DNA of 21,727 nucleotides from a virus. Positions within the stretch are counted from its first letter, which is position 1, and each line of letters starts with the position of its first letter. The position numbers and the translations under genes were made by a program. Location of the stretch: IMG/VR virus record IMGVR_UViG_3300038548_000042, positions 1-21,727 of that record, one strand, 5' to 3'. Shown here in pieces: positions 1-6,412 of this stretch. A model generated the notes under the pieces. The model ran no database searches. It had not been told where the DNA came from and saw only the letters and a program-made list of their open reading frames with translations.

Positions 1-623
1 GCAACCGAGGTCTAAATTTCTCTGAAGGCGTCCAAGGTACGGATGCTGTTAACCTAAATCAGGTTACAGCAGTAGCTACTAGCATAGCACAGACCGTATT
101 GGCAGGATCATCGGGACAAGGCCAGACAACTGGCGATCCGATCACTTTTAACTTCAATACAGCTACTGGTTCCCAGCTAACCGTTGGTAGGACCGTAGCA
201 GACCTGAATGTTCTATTCGGTGTCCAGGAATTCCTGGGATTGACTGTGATGATCAACGGTGTCTTCCAGATACCAGGTTTGTCTTATTCAGTTACGGATA
301 CTACAGTAGTTACGTTCTCTGAAGCACTAGACCCATCTACAGACGTTACCTTCATCTACGGGGACCTTTCCCCAACTCCTGTCTTCTCTAATATCAATGC
401 TTCGTTGCCTGAGACGACTGCTACGGCTACAGCCGGGCAAACAGTCTTCACGGCACCAACGTACATCATTGGAGATAACCACCTACTGGTGCATATCGAT
501 GGGATCATGCAATCTCTAAACTTTGCAGACTATGCAGAGACGAGTACTACATCTATTACGCTTGATGAAGCCATGGTTGGCGGAGAGCGGATAGTTATTA
601 GAAACATCACAGGTACACCATAA
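1..623 (+). CDS. Tail fibre protein, C-terminal part (5' end cut by window edge)
   Basis: The reading frame is open from the first complete codon at position 3 to TAA at 621-623, so the gene begins outside the window; the TTG at 99 is not a convincing start. 206 residues are visible. The first residues include the pattern GTDAVNLNQV, like the 'DAVN-x-x-Q' phrase common in phage tail-fibre proteins after the virion-anchoring domain. The rest contains two copies of a beta-rich unit of 41 residues, at nt 240-362 and 483-605, each with a 'V-x-I-[ND]-G-[VI]-x-Q' core followed by alternating T/S-rich strands. Such repeats are frequent in fibre and tailspike shafts. It is probably a virion-attached host-recognition fibre. 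It is first in a run of fibre-like genes and its stop codon overlaps the next start (TAATG). The class is fairly sure; the receptor is unknown. Confidence 0.7.
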   Translation, partial: NRGLNFSEGVQGTDAVNLNQVTAVATSIAQTVLAGSSGQGQTTGDPITFNFNTATGSQLTVGRTVADLNVLFGVQEFLGLTVMINGVFQIPGLSYSVTDTTVVTFSEALDPSTDVTFIYGDLSPTPVFSNINASLPETTATATAGQTVFTAPTYIIGDNHLLVHIDGIMQSLNFADYAETSTTSITLDEAMVGGERIVIRNITGTP

Positions 624-757
624 TGCCACAGCATACACAGGCAGAGCGACGTAAAGCGGCTGCTGAAGCGCGTAGGCTAGAAAGAGAAAAGGCCAAGCGT
701 AAGAAAGATAAGCGTAGCACTAAGCGTAAGAAAGACAAGCGTTCGACTGCGCGATAA
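623..757 (+). CDS. 44-residue lysine/arginine-rich protein with a tandem 9-residue repeat
   Basis: The ATG at 623 overlaps the stop of the upstream fibre gene (TAATG) and its own TAA at 755-757 overlaps the next ATG, so it sits in a translationally coupled chain. The 44-residue product has 20 Lys/Arg against 6 Asp/Glu. Its C-terminal half is two exact copies of KRKKDKRST, encoded by 27-nt units at 695-721 and 722-748. The two units differ at the DNA level (GAT/GAC for Asp, AGC/TCG for Ser) without changing the protein, which favours a translated gene over a chance frame. The N-terminal half, rich in A/E/R, would form a helix. I recognise no family. A nucleic-acid- or membrane-binding role would fit the charge but is a guess. 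The length is below usual gene-calling cut-offs. Confidence 0.6.
   Translation: MPQHTQAERRKAAAEARRLEREKAKRKKDKRSTKRKKDKRSTAR
695..748 (+). repeat. Two 27-nt in-frame tandem repeats
   Basis: Units 695-721 and 722-748 both encode KRKKDKRST. They differ at four bases (one Asp codon wobble and a complete AGC-to-TCG serine codon change) and none changes the protein. Confidence 0.9.
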
Positions 758-993
758 TGGCTAGTCCGAGACGAACAAGAGAGTCAAGCACTTTTAATCT
801 TTCAACCGGTTCTGGAAGGATGGCAGCTAGGTTTGCTATCTCTGCTGTTTCAGCAGTGAACCCGAAGAAAGGTAAGCGAATGATCTCTGAAGCTATCTCG
901 ACTAATCCACAGAAGCCTACTAAGAAAGCTACGGGTAGTCCGATGTTAGACATTACCCAGCCATCGCGTGGGAAGATTCAAAGGAATAAATAA
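757..993 (+). CDS. Small basic hypothetical protein (78 aa)
   Basis: The ATG at 757 overlaps the preceding stop (TAATG) and the TAA at 991-993 overlaps the ATG of the next gene in the same manner. The protein is basic at both ends (PRRTRES near the start, several Lys/Arg-Pro clusters in the last 35 residues) with a short alanine-rich stretch in the middle that could form one helix. No signal peptide, membrane segment or known motif is visible. Its place between two fibre genes and the overlapping junctions argue that it is real and co-expressed with the fibre locus. Possible roles are an assembly helper or minor virion component, but nothing in the sequence shows this. Confidence 0.55.
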   Translation: MASPRRTRESSTFNLSTGSGRMAARFAISAVSAVNPKKGKRMISEAISTNPQKPTKKATGSPMLDITQPSRGKIQRNK

Positions 994-1709
994 TGCCACT
1001 AACTAAGGCACAACCGCCAGTCACAGCTATCAGCGAAATGATCTTCGGAACTACGAATGTTGAAATTCTTAGCTCTGGTGGTGACATCGATGTTAATGTA
1101 GGCGGTGCTGATGTAATTGATCTCAGCTCTACTGAGATTACCGTAGACGATCTAATTACTCTTATTGCGAAGAAGCTGACTACGGAAGTAATGACCGTAG
1201 CTACGACTGCTGGCGCAGACGGTGTTGTTAAGACCGACGCGACTAAGATGCAGGTAGGCTCAACTGATGCAAGCCCACTAGAGATCCTTGTCAATAACAT
1301 TGCTAGAATGACTGTAGGTACAGACGGTAAGGTAGCCCTTGCCACTGTAGGTACAGCATCTGATGAGCTAATCGATAAGGACTATGTTGATACTGGTGAT
1401 GCCAGTGCAGCTACTATCACGAACACCCTTACTACTATCGGAGCTTCGAGCCTCGATGATGGTACCGGTGTACTCCTCCTTAAGTGGGGCGTGATTGCAG
1501 GTGCAGGCACTCCTACTCCTGTGACGTTTGCAATAGCATTCCCGAATGCGCTGTTCACTGTGTTCCTAACTCCGGAAGATGCAGGTACTGCTAACTCGGA
1601 TGGTTGGGCAAACACGACAGCACGAAGCGTAACAGGCTTTGATATTATTCCCGCTGGTAGAGGCGGGGCTTACACAGGCAACTGGAATTGGTTCGCAATT
1701 GGTAACTAA
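993..1709 (+). CDS. Tail fibre protein with gp53-like receptor-binding C-terminus
   Basis: This 238-residue protein starts at the ATG in a TAATG overlap. Residues 1-150 are rich in V/T/D/G with beta-type periodicity and include a shaft-like phrase at 107-133 (VGTDGKVAL followed by a segment ending DKDYVD) that is common in trimeric phage fibres. Residues 163-238 match by eye the compact C-terminal tip seen in many fibres (gp53-like C-terminal domain): LLKWG, then a T/P-rich strand, FAIAFPNALFTV, a long loop, TGF, and the closing WNWFAIGN. That family forms the distal receptor-contacting tip. There is no obvious N-terminal virion anchor, so the protein may attach to the partly seen fibre upstream. 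The last 11 nt overlap the TTG start of the next gene. Confidence 0.7.
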   Translation: MPLTKAQPPVTAISEMIFGTTNVEILSSGGDIDVNVGGADVIDLSSTEITVDDLITLIAKKLTTEVMTVATTAGADGVVKTDATKMQVGSTDASPLEILVNNIARMTVGTDGKVALATVGTASDELIDKDYVDTGDASAATITNTLTTIGASSLDDGTGVLLLKWGVIAGAGTPTPVTFAIAFPNALFTVFLTPEDAGTANSDGWANTTARSVTGFDIIPAGRGGAYTGNWNWFAIGN

Positions 1710-2901
1710 ACTTTCAGATACTGTCATTGAAACGCAGATGGAAGGAAGCTTCCAGCACAACCCTGCGACTACTACTGGTCTCACCTTTGGGATGAAGACT
1801 GGTGATTATAATACCAATGACAATGATACTGTCTTTATAGACCCGACAGTTACCCTAGTCGATGATGCAGTTAACACTGTGTTCATTGATGCAGGAGCTG
1901 ACGGTACGGCTACCCCTGTGCTTAAGGCGCAGACGGCTGGCAGTGAAGACGCTGCTGATCTGAGACAGATCCTCTTTACAGTTACGACTGTGAGTGGAGA
2001 GATCACAGCTATCGTAGATCACAGGACTGGAGCATTGACTCCCTTCCTATCGTCTGCTGGCGGGAGCGGTTCTGCTACTCCGGCTGGAGTAGACAATACA
2101 GTCTACTCTAATCACCTGTTTAATTACTATAGACCAGATGTTTACTATCCTTGTAACGAGGCTAGTGGCGACATACTGTTTGATCAAGCGTCTGGTGCTC
2201 ACGGGATGTATCCGAAGCCTGGTGCGATTGTCTTTCAAGCAGCCGGGCCAAGTGATAACCTACCACACTCATTCGAATCTACTTTAGATGAATGGGCTGG
2301 AGCTGTTCTACCTTATCGAATGCCTCGTACAATGGCCAGTTCAAACAGTAATGTTAACATGGGAGGCATTGTAGCCTTCTGGGTATACTGGCCGACACAG
2401 ACTGAGACAGAAGATTCCTTTCTTTGGGGCTATCGTCAAACCGACCCGAACACAACGAGTGGGTTTGGTTTACTCTCTTATGATGAATCAGCAGATACGC
2501 TTGTTCTGAATAGTCGACTTTCTGGTGAGAGTATAGTAACTTATACTTCAGATCCTGGTATTAGAACTGATGTTATGCCTTATGATGACTGGCATATGAT
2601 CTGGTGGGACTTTCAGATTGATCGTTATAGTATTAGTATTAATGGTAAACATATTATACTAAATCAAATTAACACAGGTCCAGAAGGACTCGGTGTTGCC
2701 TTGTGGCAAAAGGGTGGATTCGGTATTGACATTGATGATGAGCATGTTAACGGTACACAGAATACAGATGCAGGAATGCCTATCAAAAGGATGAGTGCTC
2801 TAGCTATATGGGATAAACCTGTCTCGTTTCATTCGTGGGGAAGCTCCGCAGCATATGATCTTTATCAAGTTGGAAGAAATATAGGACAAGAAGCACCATA
2901 A
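1699..2901 (+). CDS. Putative adhesin: shared N-terminal module plus LamG-like domain
   Basis: The gene encodes 400 residues. I chose the TTG at 1699, inside the end of the upstream gene, because it gives a gap-free match to the start of the paralogue at 4627: both begin M-[VI]-T-K, have Phe18, and have TTGLTF at residues 25-30. The ATG at 1738 would cut this module. Residues 1-112 are the shared module, ending in an 'ILFTVTTVSGEITAIVDHR' strand pair. A G/S-rich linker at 119-131 leads to a C-terminal domain (about 138-395) with LamG/concanavalin-A-like features: a tryptophan strand (AFWVYW), DDWHMIWWDF, a 'YSISINGKHI' hairpin and the closing 'MSALAIWDKP'. Such domains bind glycans or proteins. 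The LamG-coding half is AT-richer than the capsid genes. It is likely a virion adhesin or decoration; the target is unknown. Confidence 0.65.
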   Translation: MVTKLSDTVIETQMEGSFQHNPATTTGLTFGMKTGDYNTNDNDTVFIDPTVTLVDDAVNTVFIDAGADGTATPVLKAQTAGSEDAADLRQILFTVTTVSGEITAIVDHRTGALTPFLSSAGGSGSATPAGVDNTVYSNHLFNYYRPDVYYPCNEASGDILFDQASGAHGMYPKPGAIVFQAAGPSDNLPHSFESTLDEWAGAVLPYRMPRTMASSNSNVNMGGIVAFWVYWPTQTETEDSFLWGYRQTDPNTTSGFGLLSYDESADTLVLNSRLSGESIVTYTSDPGIRTDVMPYDDWHMIWWDFQIDRYSISINGKHIILNQINTGPEGLGVALWQKGGFGIDIDDEHVNGTQNTDAGMPIKRMSALAIWDKPVSFHSWGSSAAYDLYQVGRNIGQEAP

Positions 2902-4325
2902 TGGCATTTGCTACATTAGACAGTACAATCAATGGAGCTAACTTTACGTACAGTAACGGTGACCTTACCGTTGAGAAAACGTCTGGAGTTGTTGCCTTAT
3001 CTACACAACTTAATCAAAGCTTTAAGTATAACTACAAACGATATTATTTCGAAGTAGTTGCAGATGTACTAGATGCTACTAATCCCTTCACAGGTAAGAT
3101 GCACTTCGGTTTAGTGCCAGAACTACGAGCTGATGATACAGACTCGCTAGAGAGTTCTCGCCCCGTTGGAAGCATGTTCTTCCTGAACAGCACTTCAGCT
3201 TCAGGAGCCGAAGCCGTTACCTTTGACGTTCTATCAGATGAGTCTGTTGATATACCTACTGCTGACTTTGCTAGTCATCCTATGACTGGTGCAGGTTGGG
3301 ATGATACAGATGTACTCGGGTGTGTTATTGATGAAGTTATCCCTGGCGAAACTACGGGCGATGGCCTTATACAAGTTTCTTTCTATCTTAATGGTACGCA
3401 TATTAGTACCGTCGATAGTGGGACTTATAATTGGCGTGGTCTTAGCTGGACTGTGGCGCTATCACTTATTGATGCAAACGATAAGATAACTATTCGTACA
3501 GACCCGGCGGACTGGACACAAATCGTACCTCATTACGAAGTGTTCCCTCTTGCTACTGGTGCTCAGGCTATCAGACAGACTAGTGTAGATACTAACTATA
3601 CTAGGATGACGAGCGGCCCGTGGCCTTTGTCTCATAGGAATAAACGAAATATATCTAATGATACAGATGATCCTAATCTCGAACAGATGTTATGGGATGA
3701 TAGTAGAGATCGTTTAGCAGTTTTTAATCCTAAGACTACCAGCAGTATTGTATATTCTCCTGAAGCATTTGCAACTAAAGGACATTCACGAGGCAAGTTT
3801 TATTTTGAAGTAACCCTTAGTGGAACTAATTGGTTTGCTTCTCCTCCAGCTTGGAATATAGGATGGTTCGGAGGTCCAGCTATGACTGGTCCACAAGCTG
3901 GTGTTAAAGATAGTTGGTCATACAAACTTGATACTAGAGCTTTTCAAAACGCCTTTGCAGGAGTTACAGGTATAGGATCTGTAGGCATTCCTGCTAATGG
4001 ATCTGTCCTTGGATTTGCATGTGACTTAGATCGTCAAGATGTAGATACAGGTACTTGGGAGAATGCTTGGTATCTTAATATTGATGGAACTTGGGAAGTA
4101 GATCCTGATAGTGATGCTGTTGGATCTTGGTTCGGCGGACTTGGAATGGGCGCCGGAGCTACAAAAGGACTTAACTTTTATAACTGGGTACCTGGAATTA
4201 AACTAAATGCTTTTACTCCAAATGGAGCTGAAGTGGCTACGTTTAACTTTGGTGCTACAGCTTTTTCCTTAGGTACACTACCAGTTGGTTTTGTTGCTTG
4301 GGACAGTACAGGCATACCCGCATGA
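2901..4325 (+). CDS. Tandem SPRY-like domain protein, putative adhesin
   Basis: The 474-residue product starts at the ATG overlapping the previous stop (TAATG). It has two SPRY-type halves. The first (about 14-205) shows YKRYYFEVVADV, the 'HFGLVPE' strand, DVLGCVID and SFYLNGTHIS. The second (about 265-472) shows RGKFYFEVTLSG, WNIGWFG, WSYKLDTR, NGSVLGFACDLD, WYLNIDGTW and the classical closing pattern FNFGATAF...PVGF. These are the landmark strands of SPRY/B30.2 domains, which share the concanavalin-A-type jelly roll with LamG and bind partners through surface loops. The protein lacks the N-terminal module of its two flanking paralogues, so it must attach to the virion differently. Parts of the second half are AT-rich (43 G/C in the 120 nt at 3661-3780 by hand count), suggesting separate acquisition. 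Confidence 0.65.
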   Translation: MAFATLDSTINGANFTYSNGDLTVEKTSGVVALSTQLNQSFKYNYKRYYFEVVADVLDATNPFTGKMHFGLVPELRADDTDSLESSRPVGSMFFLNSTSASGAEAVTFDVLSDESVDIPTADFASHPMTGAGWDDTDVLGCVIDEVIPGETTGDGLIQVSFYLNGTHISTVDSGTYNWRGLSWTVALSLIDANDKITIRTDPADWTQIVPHYEVFPLATGAQAIRQTSVDTNYTRMTSGPWPLSHRNKRNISNDTDDPNLEQMLWDDSRDRLAVFNPKTTSSIVYSPEAFATKGHSRGKFYFEVTLSGTNWFASPPAWNIGWFGGPAMTGPQAGVKDSWSYKLDTRAFQNAFAGVTGIGSVGIPANGSVLGFACDLDRQDVDTGTWENAWYLNIDGTWEVDPDSDAVGSWFGGLGMGAGATKGLNFYNWVPGIKLNAFTPNGAEVATFNFGATAFSLGTLPVGFVAWDSTGIPA

Positions 4326-4630
4326 GTAGAACTGTACCTCTTAGCTATGGAGCTGTGATAGATAGCCACGTCAATTCTAATTTTTTAGTTAACGCGGCTA
4401 CAACTACCGGCTTGACCTTTGGAGTCAAGGCAGGAGAGATTATCAATGGAGTACTTGTTACCGCGGTCGGGGCTGGAACTATTGCTCTGGCTGATGATAC
4501 CGTTGACCAGCTTGTATTTATTTCTGCTGGTGTTCTCGCACTTGGATCGGGTGACTTCCTACTGTATGAAGTTACTACGGCGTCTGGTGTGATAACTGTA
4601 ATTAATGACAAGAGAGCAGCATACCCTTGA
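4322..4630 (+). CDS. Stand-alone copy of the fibre N-terminal module (102 aa)
   Basis: The ATG at 4322 forms an ATGA overlap with the upstream stop. The whole protein corresponds to the N-terminal module of the genes at 1699 and 4627. It carries ATTTGLTFGVKAGE at 26-39 (three residues later than in the paralogues, with the upstream Phe also shifted by exactly three) and ends in LYEVTTASGVITVINDKRA. It is beta-rich and hydrophobic between residues 42 and 90, with no membrane or signal segment. It stops where the paralogues continue into a linker and LamG domain. It could be the head of a fibre that lost its tip, or an adaptor on which the larger proteins assemble. Its stop shares the TTGA sequence with the next gene's TTG start. 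Confidence 0.65.
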   Translation: MSRTVPLSYGAVIDSHVNSNFLVNAATTTGLTFGVKAGEIINGVLVTAVGAGTIALADDTVDQLVFISAGVLALGSGDFLLYEVTTASGVITVINDKRAAYP

Positions 4631-5841
4631 TTACTAAGGTTAGAAATTTAAGACAAGCTACAGAGTATGACTCTAACTTTGAGCAGGATATTCTCAATAC
4701 AACCGGCTTGACGTTTGCGTTCTTTGCTGGTGAAACCTATCTAGGTAATAGCTTAGTCGATGTTGCAGCCGGTACTGTTACTGTACCCGTTGGAGACTTT
4801 GTGATCTGGCTTGACGTAACTACTGTTACTGTGCCTGCCATGAAAGCAACCAACGTACCAGGCGTAGCAGCTACTGATTCCATAATTCTATACACTGGTA
4901 CTTCTACTACTACAGATATTGATCAGAGTACTGTAGTTGATCATCGTTCTTTTACGACAGGGCATAGAGGCCCTTCTGCTAGTGTAAGCGACGTTGTACA
5001 AACTCAAGACCCTGAGGAAGCTCCTGGTAATGCCTACTGGGTTATGAGATCTAAGATGGCAACGTGGGATGATGTCCATCAAGATTGGAATACTGGCGGC
5101 GATGAGGTCGCAAACGAAAGGCAAACTGTTAATCTCATTATGGATGACGCCGCTGCTCCTCTAAGAGCGATCGGTGTAGCAAATGATGATTATACTATTA
5201 CTGGTTCTCCAGGCTTTGGAGAAGTAGGCCCGACCTTCTTAACAGGTCAATCTCTCGGTGCTATGTCCTTTGATGGTACTAATGATTATATTACCATAGA
5301 TGTTAATACTTTCTCTGCCGCACTACAAGGTGTTATTTGGGGATGGTTCTATACATTCGCTGCTGGTGCTGGTGGTGGACGACAGATCATAGCACAGTCT
5401 AATGCAGCTTCTAGTGTTAGTTGTGAAGTTCTAGTGAGCGGTGCTAATAAATTAAGTTATAATAACTTTACGACAACCAGTCAATATAGACTTGATGTTG
5501 ATCCTACGCCCTCTAATGATACTTGGCATTTTGTTACTATCGTTCAACGAGCTGATACCAACGGAGTTCAGATAACTCTGGATGGTGTCCTATATAATAA
5601 AGATACGGGTAATACTACTGAAACTCTTAGTGGTACTGGAAGCAGAGACGATTTTTATAGTAAGACTTGGAATGCCCTTGGTAGACAAGGAAGATATGCA
5701 GCTCGTGGAAATACCTCAGCATCTTTTAAATGGGAAGGCAGACTTTACGACGTAGGAATAGCTGTACCTAATCCAACAGAGTTTCCTCTAGTCTGGTCAG
5801 CCGCTAACGTAGCGAAGTTACACCGTTGTGCTGGATTCTAA
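4627..5841 (+). CDS. Putative adhesin: shared N-terminal module plus LamG-like domain, second copy
   Basis: This 404-residue protein starts at TTG 4627, overlapping the preceding TGA (TTGA). The start is supported by the position-for-position match with the gene at 1699 (Phe18, TTGLTF at 25-30). Residues 1-112 form the shared module, ending near VVDHRSF. A linker with TWDDVHQDWNTGG follows, then a clear LamG-like domain at about 185-395: AMSFDGTNDYITI, GVIWGWFYTF, DTWHFVTIVQR, VQITLDGVLY and 'FKWEGRLYDVGIA'. This set of strands is typical of Laminin_G_3/concanavalin-A-like lectin domains in secreted and virion proteins. The LamG domain looks much more canonical than the one encoded at 1699, and the two C-termini do not align well by eye, so only the head was duplicated. 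It is a probable receptor- or glycan-binding appendage. Confidence 0.68.
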   Translation: MITKVRNLRQATEYDSNFEQDILNTTGLTFAFFAGETYLGNSLVDVAAGTVTVPVGDFVIWLDVTTVTVPAMKATNVPGVAATDSIILYTGTSTTTDIDQSTVVDHRSFTTGHRGPSASVSDVVQTQDPEEAPGNAYWVMRSKMATWDDVHQDWNTGGDEVANERQTVNLIMDDAAAPLRAIGVANDDYTITGSPGFGEVGPTFLTGQSLGAMSFDGTNDYITIDVNTFSAALQGVIWGWFYTFAAGAGGGRQIIAQSNAASSVSCEVLVSGANKLSYNNFTTTSQYRLDVDPTPSNDTWHFVTIVQRADTNGVQITLDGVLYNKDTGNTTETLSGTGSRDDFYSKTWNALGRQGRYAARGNTSASFKWEGRLYDVGIAVPNPTEFPLVWSAANVAKLHRCAGF

Positions 5842-6412
5842 TTATCACATAAACTTTCTTGGGTTCGGTAATCCTGACAAGGACCGTACTCATCTTAAAG
5901 ACGTTGGTGGTAGGTATCGTACGAATATATTCTGCGATTTTAATACTACACGCCACGAGAAGTACCCTCCGTTATATACGATGAGGGAAGCTCCACATAA
6001 GGGGCTACCCAGTGCATACCAGATCTATATGTACTCCGAGAGTGAGTATAATGCAGCGATGAAGCTGGTCGGATCGTGGGCACACTGGCAAAGATTACTT
6101 GCTTGCCCAGCTTTCATGAAAGGTCCTGAAGACGCATTTAGTTGGACGGGACTAGAAGACTGGAGAACGGAGAAGGAACTTAGGGATCAAGCTAACGCAT
6201 ACATGCAGCTCAAGGAAGCTGCTGAGAGTGGAAACGTGCAAGCACAAAAGTTAATATACGAAGGGAAGGGAACCGCTAGCAAACGAGGCCGTCCTAGTAA
6301 AGCTGAAATTAAGGCGGCAGCCGAAGAGGCTGCTCAACATGCCAAAGACATCAAGAACGATGTCAAGAAATTAAAGTTAGTAATCAATGGCGACAAAGCA
6401 GGAAGTAATTGA
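5828..6412 (+). CDS. Terminase small subunit
   Basis: The 194-residue product lies immediately before the large terminase gene and overlaps it by 26 nt. The frame has an upstream TAG at 5810-5812, and GTG 5828 is the first plausible start; it overlaps the preceding gene by 14 nt and has only a weak ribosome-binding site. The N-terminal half has no motif I recognise but is rich in aromatics. Residues 111-145 are helical and charged. Residues 152-158 read KRGRPSK, an AT-hook-like GRP element, followed by an alanine/lysine helix to the end. Small terminases bind phage DNA at the packaging initiation site and regulate the motor ATPase. Assignment rests on gene order and this C-terminal DNA-binding style tail, since small subunits diverge strongly. 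Confidence 0.72.
   Translation: MLDSNYHINFLGFGNPDKDRTHLKDVGGRYRTNIFCDFNTTRHEKYPPLYTMREAPHKGLPSAYQIYMYSESEYNAAMKLVGSWAHWQRLLACPAFMKGPEDAFSWTGLEDWRTEKELRDQANAYMQLKEAAESGNVQAQKLIYEGKGTASKRGRPSKAEIKAAAEEAAQHAKDIKNDVKKLKLVINGDKAGSN

Noticed and set aside
99-101. TTG at 99 as start of the first gene.
   Set aside because: The frame is open back to the window edge with fibre-like sequence (GTDAVNLNQV) upstream, so the gene is cut by the edge instead.
953-1345. Minus-strand open frame of 130 codons opposite the second fibre gene.
   Set aside because: It has the composition of an antisense shadow of T/V/D-rich coding sequence; all convincing genes are on the + strand with overlapping junctions.
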